DNA of 64,000 nt. Origin: Absidia repens (taxonomy: Eukaryota; Mucoromycota; Mucoromycetes; Mucorales; Cunninghamellaceae). The stretch's first letter is position 1. Every line of letters starts with the position of its first letter. Below the pieces are notes generated by a model. The model was given only the letters and a program-made list of their open reading frames with translations, searched no databases and had not been told where the DNA came from. Of the stretch, positions 34,512-46,268 are shown piece by piece. Location of the stretch: contig MCGE01000019.1 in assembly GCA_002105175.1 (NCBI GenBank), positions 682,001 through 746,000 of the forward strand. The letters run 5' to 3'. A program made the translations under genes and the position numbers.

Positions 34512-35639
34512 ATGGCGGTGCCACGGCCAAAAAATTGGATCCAATGGTCTTGTAATTTACTTTCCAAACTGAAAAAGTACCAAAAGCTCAATAAACATCT
34601 AGCCATTGAAAATCGCCTACTTTTGTCCCAAATCCAACAACAACCAACGTCCGGCCCTTCTCTTGCTGCACTCATTCTTCAATCACCTACCGGTCCTTTA
34701 ACACCTATTATTTCGTACCCTGATCCTGTTTGCTCTGAAAACAACTGCCATCAGCCTTCCGAATCACTCTCAATCCTTTGCAACAGTAACCCAAGTAATA
34801 ACATTTACAGCAACAACCTGCAATCGATTCAACCCTTATCTGCCCCTTATGAAACCGTTGGTGACTACGATGATGGGTTTATGGACTACATTGACTACGA
34901 CGCTAGCCTGGATAATGATATTACTTCACCAAGGAATCTATCCGCGCTCTTCGACCATTATTCCACTTATTGCGCGCCACCCATTTGTAGCGACCTCTTC
35001 GGCCATGAAGAGCCACCACCACCAACTCAAGAAGAAAACACTGACGCTAAGATGATGGTTATTGCTACTGCTGCTACTGACGACGACCATGACACATGCA
35101 CCATTTTGAACGACGATCCTGTGGCATCCACTGACAGCAAAGAGGAAGAGGAAGTTCCACCTATACTACTCAAACGAAAGCGACACGTCGATTCTTATGC
35201 ACTCCCTTCCCTCAAGTCAAAGCTTCGCAAAGGCGATCGGTTCTCATTTACCACACCAGCAACAACGGCGGAAGCTATCGGGAGGAAACGCAACTATTGC
35301 CCAATATCTCCTCCTCCTCCTCCTCCACCACCACTCACGCCACCGCTACCATTACCGGCAAAACGAAAACGACACGTCGACTCTTATGCACTCCCTTCCC
35401 TCAAGTCAAAGCTTCGCAAAGGCGATCGGTTCTCATTTACCATACCAGCAACAACAGCGGAAGCCATCGCGAGGAAGCGCAACTATTGCCCATTATCTCC
35501 TCCTCCTCCTCCTCCTTCACCACCACCACCACCCACGCCACCATTACCGGCAAAACGAAAACGACGCGTCGACTCTTATGCACTCCCTTCACTTAAGTCA
35601 AAGCTTCGCAAAGGGGATCGTTTCTCATTTAGATTCTGA
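34512..35639 (+). CDS. Shugoshin-like protein with triplicated SGO motif
   Basis: Single exon, 375 aa from ATG 34512. Residues about 15-45 form a coiled coil (LLSKLKKYQKLNKHLAIENR), the place where shugoshins bind PP2A-B56. The middle is disordered and acidic. The C-terminal shugoshin motif, YALPSLKSKLRKGD, which in the family binds Bub1-phosphorylated H2A at centromeres, occurs three times, with repeat units starting at residues 221, 284 and 348. Each follows KRKR(H/R)VDS; units one and two continue through TTAEAI-RKRNYCP and a Pro run. Shugoshins normally have one such motif. DNA identity between units is very high, so the expansion is recent. The family call rests on the coiled coil plus SGO motif order. 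Confidence 0.8.
   Translation: MAVPRPKNWIQWSCNLLSKLKKYQKLNKHLAIENRLLLSQIQQQPTSGPSLAALILQSPTGPLTPIISYPDPVCSENNCHQPSESLSILCNSNPSNNIYSNNLQSIQPLSAPYETVGDYDDGFMDYIDYDASLDNDITSPRNLSALFDHYSTYCAPPICSDLFGHEEPPPPTQEENTDAKMMVIATAATDDDHDTCTILNDDPVASTDSKEEEEVPPILLKRKRHVDSYALPSLKSKLRKGDRFSFTTPATTAEAIGRKRNYCPISPPPPPPPPLTPPLPLPAKRKRHVDSYALPSLKSKLRKGDRFSFTIPATTAEAIARKRNYCPLSPPPPPPSPPPPPTPPLPAKRKRRVDSYALPSLKSKLRKGDRFSFRF
35172..35636 (+). repeat. Coding tandem repeat, 189-192 bp x 2.4
   Basis: Units begin at 35172, 35361 and 35553. They differ by few substitutions and by length of the Pro-encoding CCT/CCA run. The third unit stops after the RKGDRFSF codons. Confidence 0.9.
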
Positions 35640-36885
35640 TAGCTAGGTCTAGTGATAGCGATTTTTTTTTTTTTTAGTTTTTTAGTTTACCAGCTCGCAT
35701 ATCCAATATTGTATCTCCCTCTCCCTTTTTTTTAGCTAGAACTAGTTAGCTACTGTTACAGTACCATTTGATAATAAAAATACAAACCTTTGATACTATT
35801 TGATTACATTATACAAATGAAAAATAAAAAACGGTGTTGTGTTGCAAGATTGTAGGTCATATAAAAATGTGGGAAAGAGGTGCGTAAGGAATTGACTGTT
35901 CCTGTGAGTACGAGATGCCGTCTGCATGACAGAGAATGGGAGGGCATTTTTGCTACTACGTATATGTCTTGGTCGCGGTTAAAGGATAACTTATAGATCA
36001 ATGAGTCATTCAGGATCATTGGATTGGTAGGTATGAAAAAAACAAACAAACAAATAATGATCTGAGATGGGTAGAATGTAGCTTGAGGAATTTCCAACCG
36101 TCATATCATACATGAATAAAAAAAAAAAAAAGTCAAACGATGAGGGACATTGATATTCCAGCGTGCATGATTTTCTGTCACCGAAATGCGGGGGGGGGAC
36201 TTTAGATTAGTATTAATAATAAGAGCATATGGTTTTTTGCAACAAGGAAAGGGGTAAAATGGAGTCTAAATAGTCAACACTGAGAATGGTCTATGGGACT
36301 GTGGGATTTGGTGGAAGGGGAAGACAAAGTTTGGGAAGGGATACAAATGCCATCCTTGGTCAAACCCATCCTAAATAGATAGCTGTAAAATGAGTACCAC
36401 AGTAGTATACTTTACAAGGCATGAAGATTATTAAATGCATAACAACGATCAACACGGTGATAAGACAAAAAAAAAAAAAAAAAAAGGGAGGTGTTTATTG
36501 CATAAGGCACGAGAGAGACTAATCGAGCTTTTTTTTTTCATTGAACAGTTGTATTTTTTTATGTCATAATCACATTTCTATAAAAGGATGGCTGATTCAT
36601 ATTGAATAAAGGTTGTCAACATTCTCATCTTATTTTTGACCTTCTATTTTTTTTTTTTTTTTTATTTTGATATCAGAATAGTTTAATGCCAGATGGATCT
36701 GGATAGGTAAAAGGGAACATATGATCGGTGAAGAGGGCGCTTGTCAGATTTCGTGTAAAAATCTTGGACGGGACTTTATAAAATCCAGACTTCAATCTCT
36801 CAACTTTTCGTGTTTGAGGTAATTAAATGATCGAGAGCCTCCATCAGAAAAGTTAAACAGTTAATATCGTCCTAATATTACTAAT
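35640..36885. other. Intergenic region, no gene seen
   Basis: AT-rich with A/T runs (36468-36485, 36645-36664). No homologous block was recognised until the LTR at 36886. Confidence 0.45.
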
Positions 36886-37160
36886 TGTAGTATTTGATGG
36901 GAAGACGTTATAAGAATAAGTGATATAACAGATATGGTTTTTATTGAATAAAATGAGGAAGGGTTTTTATAATAAAATGGGGAAAAGGAAGGCTGTGCTA
37001 GTTGTGGCTGTGGGTGTGGTCGAAGAATAGTAATTTGAGGCATGGGAAGGTGGTTGTCTGTAGATATAAGTGTATATACCTAAGTATTGGGTACTTGAGG
37101 CTGTGTGTTATACCTGTATAGGAATGACAAGTGTGATAGTGTGGGAAATGATTAGTGACA
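36886..37160 (-). repeat. LTR family D, minus copy
   Basis: 275 bp, the reverse of 46269-46553. The LTR reads TGTCACTAATCATTTCCCAC at its 5' end (37160). It contains AATAAAAACCATATCTGTTA and TATAACGTCTTC and ends in ACTACA. No target duplication is seen, so the copy may be rearranged. Confidence 0.7.
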
Positions 37161-37178
37161 AATGACAAATGCGACATT

Positions 37179-37421
37179 CAATATTCAAACATGTCATATT
37201 TATATCTTTTTCTATAGCTAAGTGAGTCATAATGAAATGGTTACAAATTGGGATAATTTGGAGTGATGTTGGGGAAGTAATTTAACGGGTGATGAAGTAT
37301 GAATAAAATAAGATATTGGGTAGTATCTGTCAAAATGTCAAAGTGAAGAAATGTGGAGCGGGGTATAAATAAATGAAGATGTAGGAGATGGGAAATAGGT
37401 TTGGGTATCACAAATACAACA
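37179..37421 (-). repeat. Partial copy of the LTR found complete at 53113-53407
   Basis: About 240 bp nearly identical to 53165-53407, from ATATTCAAACATGTCATATT to GGGTATCACAAATACAACA. The left end is replaced by other sequence. Confidence 0.75.
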
Positions 37422-38070
37422 CAGACGTTCATCCTTATTTTTCCCGCCCCACCGGCGTTGGTCCTGGTCGTAGATATCATTGGATACAACAACCTTGTCA
37501 CTTTGTTCAAACAAAAATCATTGATTTGGGAGGGCTGGATACGAAGCTGACGCATACGATCCACTTCTTTTTTGTGTAATCGTCAAGCTACGAGAGGAAG
37601 GAACCGTGTGTGCGGTGGTATTTTCACTGCTGTACATAGGTTGAGAGTGCTCGATAATGGTGCTGAGGTTAATGCTATTCAAGTTCTCGTATGTATGTGG
37701 TCGAATTGCATTGCAGATCCAACTCCCATCATTTTCTTTTTTCCATACACGAGCCATTGACAAAGTTCTTTGACGATTTTTTGTACGTCCTTGTCGAACA
37801 CGGATGGATGGACCAACTCTGTCTTGGTATCGCGTACCTTGATCGCAATGAAAGTAAACAGAATCACCATTGTTGCCACTTTTAAGCTAATGCCGAAACC
37901 ATTGTTGTTGCAAAATTTTGACGGCCAGTTCCATACCATCTCTATCAGTATAGTTTTGTCTAAGAAATATTCGCTGGTCATGTTGAAGATTTTCGATAAA
38001 AGAAAGATTTTTATTATTATTAACAGATGCCATTTATCAAGTTTGCTCCTGGAGCGTAATAGTGCCATGC
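37390..38070 (-). pseudogene. Decayed coding remnant, unidentified
   Basis: Overlapping minus-strand frames can be read as one broken protein (VHPSVFDKDVQKIVKELCQW, then ARVWKKENDGSWICNAIRPH, then LLYPMISTTRTNAGGAG). The frameshifts between the pieces suggest a dead element gene. The family is not recognised. Confidence 0.35.
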
Positions 38071-38147
38071 AGTTTATTTCCCTAAAAGGATATTCAATCC
38101 AATTTTATAGTCTGAGAAGATATTTATTGCCGCTGGAGCAATTCTGA
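37995..38147 (-). repeat. Dispersed short repeat (copy 2)
   Basis: Reverse complement of the repeat at 600-785, with the same CAGAATTGCTCCAGCGGCAA, TTGGATTGAAT and GCATGGCACTATTACGCTC blocks. Confidence 0.65.
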
Positions 38148-38179
38148 AAAAGAAATGGGAGGACACAGAGAAAAAAAAC

Positions 38180-41000
38180 CAAACAAACGGGAAGGAGCCA
38201 ACTTCTCTTCACTGTTTAGGGCTCGTTGTGGACCTGGTGGCCTTGGCTTTCTGTTAGAACTAGTTTAGAAGGGTTTAGAAAAGGGATTGCAAGAAACATG
38301 GGAAACCCTTTCATTTTGGTTCTAGGATCTTGGGGAAATGTCTTGATTAGCTTAGTATATGTATGTCACTTTTCTTCAATAAAGCATATCTCTGCTTCAA
38401 TAAAACTTGTCTTTGTTTGAAAAAATGTGTATTTGCTTCAAGGATGTGCGTTTAAGCATCATTAGAAGTTTGGAGATCCCTTTAAAAATCCCCTTTAGAG
38501 ATCCCTTTTTTTTATTTGACATCGTTCCTTCTTCAACACCATTCATCTAGACTAGCACCTTTCGCAACTATTATTAGCGGCCCCTATTTTTACATCTTCT
38601 TTCCTTTTAGTATAGTATTGACTATTATGATTCAATAAAGCTTTCTTTATTTTATTTGCAATGAAGAATGGATGGCAAAGCTATTCTACTGTGATAGGCT
38701 ATTTTACATACTATTCTATTGTGGTAGGCTATTTTACATACAATTCTATTGCGGTAGACTATTCTGCATATTATTCTTTTATTGGTTTGGAAAGCCTATA
38801 GCGAAATTGCCACTTTTGGCAGGCTCCGCGGTCGAGCTATTCCCGATTTATTGGATTTTAGAGGTGCGGCGGGCAGTTTTTGGGGTGATTAAAGGGGATA
38901 GTGGAAGAAACAAAGGTAAGATGGTGAGGAGGCCAAGTGAATTTTGATGTTCAAGTAAAAATGTGTGTTTGAATGGCGGGCCATGGCTATAGCGTAGAGG
39001 CGGTTATTATGGCTGTAGGCTTTAGCTGTGAGCTTATAAGCGTAAACTTTAGAGCATTGTGCAATTAATTGTATGAGAGATGGATGGTTGGTTTGGTGAC
39101 AAAAAATGATTGTATAATATTTCTAAAGATGCATGGAAAATTTGAAGTTGAACGGTTTCGTAGTTCGTTTTATATAAAGCGAAGAAGAAAATATTGCACG
39201 TTAATTGGATTTTGCAGGCTGTAAAGCCAGTTGGGTGTGAATTCAACCGCCGCCGCCGGCAGCCTGGATTGTTGATCGAGAAAAAAAATGGGAGCGCATA
39301 TCCAAAAAAAAGACAAGTCAACGGGAATGAGCCAACATCTGTTCACTGTTATGGGCTCACTGTGCAACTGGTGGCCTTGGCTTTCTGTTAGAACTAGTTT
39401 TGAAGGGTTTTAGAAAAGGGATTGCAAGTTGCATGGGGAACCCCTTTCATTTTGATTCTAGAATATTGGGGAAATGTCTTGATTAGCTTAGTACATGTAT
39501 GTCTCTTTTCTTCAATAAAGCATATCTCTGCTTCAATAAAATTTGTCTTGTTTGAAAAAAAAAATGTGTATTTGTCTCAATGATGTGCGTTTAAACTTCA
39601 TTAGAAGTTTGTAGATTTCTATGTTTGCTTCAATGATGTGTGTTTAAAAGGTCATTAGAAGTTTGTAGATCCCCTTTTGAGATCCATTTTTCTTGTAGAC
39701 TAGCACTTAGATTTTCTTTCCTTTAGTATATTCTTGACTATGATTATTCAATAAAAGTTTTTTTTTATTTTGCAATGAACAATGGGTGACAAAGCTATTC
39801 TACTGTGGTAGACTAATCTACAGACTAATGTACATACTATTCTTGTTTTGGTACTCTATCCCTATAATGTGGTGATCTACAGGTATTTTCCAAACCAATT
39901 TTGTACGGTAAATACCTCTACAGAATATAATGTTGTAAGCAATACTGAAGCAAAAGACTTGTTATTATAGCAGTAGGGTTTCCCGTCTTTGTTTTTGTTT
40001 GTTGACGGGCCTCCATATTTTTTGTGACAGGATTGAAAATCAAAGCCCGCTCGGCCTGAATTATTTTTCAAGCGGCATCCCCCATTTTCTGTCTCTCTCT
40101 CTTTCTGTTTCTTTCCTTTTTTTTAACGAAAAATTATTTTTTCTTTTTGGATCGTTATGGACCCGGTGGACTTGGATTTCTGTTAGAACTAGTTTAGAAG
40201 GATTTTAGAAAAGGGACTGCAAGAAGCATGGGGAACCCTTTCATTTTGGTTCTAGGATCTTGGGGAAATGTCTTCATTAGCTTAGTACATGTACTGTATG
40301 TCACTTTACTTCAATAAAGCATATCTCTGCTTCAATAAAACTTGTCTTTGTTTGAAAAAAAATGTGTATTTGCTTCAATGATATGCGTTTAAGCTTCATT
40401 AGAAGTTTGGAGATCCCTTTTAAAGATCCCTTTTTTTATTTGACATCGTTCCTTCAACACCCTTCATCTAGACTAGCACCTCTCTCAACTACTATTAGCG
40501 GCCTCTATTTACATCTTCTTTCCTTTTAGTGTAGTATTGACTATATCATTCAATAAAAGCTTTTTATTTTATTTTGTAATGAACAATGGATGGCAAAGCC
40601 ATTCTACTGTGGTAGACTAATCTGCATACTAATGAACATACTATTATACTGTTCTACATACTATTCTTGTTAAGTAGTGTATCCCTATAGTGTGGTAATC
40701 TATTTTCCAAACCAATTTCGTACGGTAAATGCCTCTACATGCTATAATGTTGTAAGCAATACTGAAGCATAGAGGCTTGTTATTATGGCTGTAGGCTTTC
40801 CCTCCTTTGGGTTTGTTTGTTGACGGCCTCCCGATTTTTTGTGACGGGATTGGAAATCGAAGCCCGCTCCTCCTGAATTGTTTTCTCTCGCCTTTTTGCT
40901 TCCTTCCTCATCACAACAATCCTCACCATTCAACTTTGGATCTGTAGAATAGTATACATTAGAATACCTCATTCTTCATTCATGAATAAAAACTTTTTTA
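38180..41000 (+). repeat. Tandem array of ~800-bp units, left block
   Basis: Unit landmarks recur in order. These are GACGG(G)CCTCC...GAAAATCAAAGCCCGCTC; then GTGGACCTGGTGGCCTTGGC with ACTAGTTTAGAAGGG; then CTTCAATAAAGCATATCTCT; then TTTTGCAATGAACAATGGGT; then GTAAGCAATACTGAAGC. The GTGGACC landmark starts near 38228, 39362 and 40157. Spacing is about 800 bp except for one 1.13-kb interval with extra sequence. No ORF was seen. Confidence 0.75.
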
Positions 41001-41196
41001 TTGAAACATCGCTAAACTTAAGTCACTAAACTAAAGGGAGGCGAGTGAAAGGATCTCGGGAGCAGTCGAGGGATCTTGAGGGATGTCGTGAAAAAAAGAG
41101 AGAGATAGTTCCTTTTCCAAAAAAAATACCTGCCCCACAACCCCCGCCCACAAAAAAATACCCCGCACAACCCGCCCTAAAAAAATACCTCCCTCA

Positions 41197-41590
41197 ACAA
41201 CTCCCAAAAATAATACCTCCCCCCATACACCCCAAAATAATGTCTCCCCCCATACACCCCCAAAAAAGACCTCCCCCATACACCCCCAAAATAACGTCTC
41301 CCCCATACACCCCCAAAATAATGTCTCCCCCATACACCCCCAAAATATGTCTCCCCCATACACCCCAAAATAATGTCTCCCCCCATACACCCCCCAAAAT
41401 AACGTCTCCCCCATACACCCCCAAAATAATGTCTCCCCCCATACACCCCCCAAAATAATGTCTCCCCCCATACACCCCCAAAATAATGTCTCCCCATACA
41501 CCCCCCAAAATAACGTCTCCCCCCACACCCCCCCAAAATAATGCCTCCCCCACAACCCCCAAAAAAAAGTACCTCCCCACTACACCCATA
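41197..41590 (+). repeat. C-rich minisatellite, ~27-29 bp unit
   Basis: About 14 imperfect copies of AAATAATGTCTCCCCCCATA plus CACCCCCA. Overlapping spurious frames (Gly/Trp-rich on the minus strand) come only from the repeat. Bounded by A-runs on both sides. Confidence 0.9.
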
Positions 41591-41599
41591 ACCCCCCAA

Positions 41600-41880
41600 A
41601 AATAGCGCCCAAAAAAGTCTGGTTTATTTGAGCCAAAACCAAAATCAAAGGTTTAACTAACCAAAAGGCCTGGAGAAGGAATGATGTATAAAAAAGGGAT
41701 CTCTACGATGGATCTGTAAGAGGGATTTCTAAGAGGGATTTCTATGAGGGATTTGCAAACTTTTAACGACGTTTAAACACACATCATTGAAGTAAAGACA
41801 AGTTTTATTGAAGCAAAGACAAATTTTATTGAAGCAGAGACATATTTTATTGAAAAAAAGAGACATACTAAGCTAATCAC
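41600..41880 (-). repeat. ~800-bp-unit fragment, reversed
   Basis: Contains GTTTAAACACACATCATTGA and AGTTTTATTGAAGCAAAGAC, reverse complements of the CTTCAATAAA block of the array. It continues at 42338-42430 on the far side of the inserted LTR. Confidence 0.6.
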
Positions 41881-41887
41881 TACAACC

Positions 41888-42337
41888 TGTTGAATGTAGT
41901 GTTTGTGATAATAAAAAAAATAAAGACGTAAGAAAATAAGTGAGATTCTTTGTTATCTTTATTTTAGATTGATGTTGATAATAAAAATAAAAATAAAATA
42001 CTAGAGACTATTTATACAAAATAAAAATAAAATAACGTTTAAGACCGGGTAATCTATGATATTGGTTATTTGATCATGATTGGTGTTAATACAATTGGAA
42101 CTAGTAAGAAAACTTTTTCATTGGTTTTCTTATAAGGATTATAAATCATATCATAATGATTACAAATATAATGATTACAAATAAAAAGAATCATGATACT
42201 GTAAGTGTATGTTCATATCTTATGTAGAGATCATTGGTTTGGTTTTGAAATGGATAAATGATTAATTGGTACCTGAATTTATTCAAATGCCGCTCTGCTG
42301 ATTATTCAGGCAGAACATTTTTATTCATGATACGACA
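41888..42337 (-). repeat. LTR family A, minus copy
   Basis: 450 bp, reverse of the LTR at 51803-52204. The 5' end is TGTCGTATCATGAATAAAAA (at 42337), the 3' end CACTACATTCAACA. It has a GTATAAATAGTCTCTAG TATA region and AATAAAG. The array sequence on its right (TCACCCATTGTTCATTGC) shows that it inserted in the ~800-bp unit. Confidence 0.75.
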
Positions 42338-42439
42338 TCACCCATTGTTCATTGCAAAATAAAAAAACTTTTATCGAATCATGATACGTAGTCAAGACTA
42401 TACTAAAGGAAAGAAAATCTAAGAACTAGTCTACAAGCA

Positions 42440-42810
42440 AAACGGATGTCGAAAAGGGATATCCAAACTTCTAATGACCTTGTGTCGTATTTGTCATCCT
42501 CTATATTTACATTATAAATCAATCTATCAAATATAGCAAATGTCAGACTCAGATCAGGACTAACTGTCATATTCAATCCCAATCTGTCAGTACACCAATA
42601 ATCATTCAATCATCTAATCACAGTCCAATGATTTATTCCCTCATCTCTATCTTATCCAATAATACAGTACAATAGTAGTAGAAATTTATTATTCCAATAA
42701 CCGCTTCCCCAATTTTATTATAAAAGCCTTCCATCATTTTACTGAAATAAAAATATAACTTTGTCTCACTTATTTTGACTTATCATCTACTACACCAACA
42801 TTACAGCCTT
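42440..42810 (+). repeat. Diverged LTR-like sequence
   Basis: AT-rich stretch with CCAATTTTATTATAAAAGCC, ACTGAAATAAAAATATAACT and TCTCACTTATTTT. These are the same end-region words as the LTRs at 46269 and 51803, but no exact termini can be set. Confidence 0.4.
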
Positions 42811-42814
42811 ATTT

Positions 42815-43290
42815 TTTTTGATAGACAGAAGGAACCCCTTTTTTGCTTGATAGATAGCAGGAATCTCCTTCCTTTTTTTTAAAGATAGCGGGAACCCCCC
42901 TTTTTTTATGATAGACTGCAGAAACTCTTTTTTTTTGATAGTCAGCAAGAATCCTTTTTTTTTTTGATAGACCACAGGAATCCTTTTTTTTTTTTGATAG
43001 ACAGCTGGAGCCCCCCCTTTTTTTGATCTCCCTCTTCTTTTTTTTTACGGAATGCCTTCTTAAGATCTCCAAGGATTCAGACGATCGTTTTAGTTTAGGG
43101 ATCAGAAGTGTAGTAATGTTTCAATAAAATGAAAAGTTTGTTCATGAATGAGGAATGAGGGTACCTTTTTTTTTTGACAGGGGAGGTGGGGTTTTTTTTG
43201 AAGTCAGCAGTAATCTTTTTTCTCGATAGACCACAGGAACTTTTTTTTTTGATAGACAGCTGGAAACCCTTTTTTTTTGAAAGATAGCAG
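42815..43290 (+). repeat. Minisatellite with GATAGACAGC core
   Basis: Degenerate units of about 40 bp, TTTTTTTTGATAGACAGCNGG plus AACCCC, run to about 43030 and resume at 43170-43290. Expansion of T runs makes unit length irregular. No gene. Confidence 0.7.
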
Positions 43291-43299
43291 TGTTGTATT

Positions 43300-43960
43300 A
43301 TTAAATGGAATAGGACTTGTTATCAAATATTGTGAAACTTTTGGACGATTCTTTATTTTTATTTAAATGTATTGTCTTAATTATACTGATGTGAAGGTAC
43401 ATGAGCATGTAAAAATAGGGGCAATGAATATGATAGGAATTTGTGTAGTGGGTGATTCGAGGTCTGAATTACAGTACGTATTGTGGAATGATCCCATGTG
43501 CATGAACTAAGGTATAGGAATAAGTGAATTGATAAATATGAATACTGTATATACTGTATATACAGTATATGAAGATACGTGCAGTATATGGTAGATGGAA
43601 TGAAAGGTGAATGTGTTGGTATTGAAATGGTTGTAATAATAAAAAGATGAGAGTAAAAATAAGTGATACAATTGATATGGTTTTTATTTAATTGATAAAA
43701 TGTCAAGTCTTTTTATAATAAAATGAAGATATTTGTGGCTGTGGATGGGAGCATGATAACGGTGTATTTGAGACTACGGATAATTGAGGCTGTGTGCTAT
43801 CTGATGTGTTGAATGACAAGTGTGAGAATAAGTGGGGGTTCAGGGGTAAAAAATAGAATGAAGAGATAAGGCGGATATACAAATGATGATGGTATAGATA
43901 TTTTGATGTACATATTGCGAATCAGAAACCAGGAATACGACAGGTATACAACAGAGTCGA
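43300..43960 (-). repeat. LTR-D-like sequence, minus
   Basis: 43650-43850 matches parts of LTR family D: AAGTGATACAATTGATATGG, TTTTTATAATAAAATGAAGA, GAGGCTGTGTGCTATCT and GAATGACAAGTGTGA. CTGTATATACTGTATATACA near 43548 is a short palindrome. Ends are not defined. Confidence 0.45.
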
Positions 43961-44139
43961 CTTTTTTTTGTCAATCATAGAATCTCATACTCAAGTGGAA
44001 GCGTGGGAACAGACTATTCTAGAGTGGAGATCCTCTTGTGCTTCTGTGTCCAAAATAGTCATTCCCTGTTCCGGAAACCAGACATGTGCTGATGGAGTAG
44101 GAAATTCTATTTCTGTCCAGCGCTCTTTCTGGCATCCCT

Positions 44140-46090
44140 TTTTCTCACTGTTTTTGACTCGTTGTGGAGATGGCGTTAGGATTAGTTTAGAAGGGTTTCA
44201 GAAAAGCGATGATGGCTTTCATTTTGATTCCAGGATCTTGGGACTTTCTCTTTTCTTCAATAAAACACAGAGTACAATGCCTTTGGTTCAAAAATAACAT
44301 GTCTTTGTTTTGAAAAATGTGCGTTTGCTTCAATGCTGTGTGTTTAAACTTCATTAGCAGTTTGCAGATTTCTGAGTTTGCTTCAATGATGTGTGCTTCA
44401 AGGTCATTAGAAGTTTGCAGATCCCTTTTGGAGATCCCTTTTTCTTGTAGAGTAGCACCTCACTCTACTTTTACATTTTCTTTTATTTAGTATAGTCTTG
44501 ACTACGTATCATGATTCAATAAAAGTTTTTTTTATTTTGCAATGAACAATGGGTGACAAAGCTATTCTACTGTGGTAGACTAATGTGCATACCAATGTAC
44601 ATACTATTATACTGTGGTAATCTGTTCTACATACTATTCTTGTTTGGTGGCCTATCCCTATACTCTGGTGATCTATTTCCAAACCAATTTACTATGGTAA
44701 ATGCTTCTACATGCTATAATGTTGTAAGCAATACTGAAGCATACAGTAGGGGCTTGTTAATATGGCTGTAGGGTTTCCCGACTTTGTTTTTGTTGTTGAC
44801 GGCCCTCCAGATTTTTCGTGACAGGATTGAAAATCAAAGCCCGCTCAGTCTGAATTATTTTTGGAGCGGCATCCCTCATTTTCTCTCTCTCTTTCTCTTT
44901 CTTTCCTTTTTTTTTTAACGAAAAATCATTTTTTCGTCACGGTTTTTGGCTCGTTGTGGACCTGGTGGCCTTGGCTTTCTGTTATGACTAGTTTAGAAGG
45001 GTTTAGAAAGGGATTACAAGTTGCATGGGAAACCCTTTCATTTTGATTCTAGGATCTTGTGGAAATGTCTTGATTAGCGTAGTAAATGTATGTTTCTTTT
45101 CTTCAATAAAGCATATCTCTGCTTCAATAAAATTTGTCTTTGTTTGAAAAAAATGTGTATTTGTCTCAATGATGTGCGTTTAAACTTCATTAGAAGTTTG
45201 CAGATCCCTATGTTTGCTTCAATGATGTGTGTTTAAAAGGCATTAGAAATTTGTAGATCCCCTTTGGAGATCCATTTTTCTTGTAGACTAGCACTTAGAT
45301 TTTCTTTCCTTTAGTATATTCTTGACTAGGATTATTCAATGAAGTTTTTTTTTTATTTTGCAATGAACAATGGGTGACAAAGCTATTCTACTGTGGTAGA
45401 CTAATCTACAGACTAATGTACATACTATTATACTGTGTAGTCTGTTCTACATACTATTCTATTTGGTTAGTCTATTCTTATATTGTGGTAGTCTATTTTT
45501 CAAGCCAATATTGTACGGTAAATGCTTCTACTGGCTATAATGTGTAAACAATACGGAAGTATAGGGTTGTTATTACGGCTGTAGGCTTTCCCGACTTTGT
45601 TTTTGTTTGTTGACGGGCCTCCAAATTTTTTTGTGACAGGATTGAAAATCAAAGCCCGCTCGGCCTGAATTATTTTTCAAGCGGCATCCCCGATTTTCTC
45701 TCTCTCTTTCTCTTTCTTTCCTTTTTTTTTTAACGAAAAATCATTTTTTCGTCACGGCTTTTGGCTCGTTGTGGACCTGGTGGCCTTGGCTTTCTGTTAG
45801 GACTAGTTTAGAAGGGATTCAGATTAGCGATTACAAGATGCATGGGGAAACCCTTTCATTTTGATTCTAGGATTTTGGGGGTGTCGTGATTAGTTTCGTT
45901 TGTCTCTTTTCTTCAATAAAACATGTCTCTGCTTCAATAATTTTTTTTTTGCTCCAATAAACCTTGTCTTTACTTCAATGTTGTGTGTTTAAACTTCATT
46001 AAAATTTTGCAGATCCCTCTTACAGATCCCTCTTAGTGATCCATCGTAGAGATCCTTTTTTATACATCATTCCTTCTTCAGGCCTTTTGG
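44140..46090 (+). repeat. Tandem array of ~800-bp units, right block
   Basis: Same unit as 38180-41000. The TTTAGAAGGG landmark lies near 44188, 44990 and 45808, giving periods of about 800 and 820 bp. The last unit breaks off near 46090, after which TTCAAGTAAAACCAACTGAT leads into LTR-related DNA. Confidence 0.75.
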
Positions 46091-46268
46091 TTCAAGTAAA
46101 ACCAACTGATTTTGGTTTTGGCTCAAATAAACCAGGCTTTTTGGGCAGTTGTTTTTTTGGGGGAGGCAGAGTTTTTTTTCTGGAGAAGGAACTATCTCTC
46201 TTTTTTTTCACGACATCCTTCAAGATCCCTCGACTTGTCCCGAGATCCCTTCTGTCGTATTTGTCACT

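Noticed and set aside
35197..35646. 149-codon and 99-codon frames overlapping the shugoshin-like gene
   Set aside because: They are shifted readings of the 189-192-bp coding repeat; the shugoshin frame has the coiled coil and SGO motifs.
41031..41599. Three overlapping minus-strand frames of 131-174 codons rich in Gly, Trp and Phe
   Set aside because: All arise from the C-rich minisatellite. A repeat unit that is not a multiple of three keeps all frames open, and no start context or domain supports them.
42815..43290. Possible CRISPR-like array of GATAGACAGC repeats
   Set aside because: Units are degenerate with T-run spacers of no fixed length in a eukaryotic genome; it is a minisatellite.
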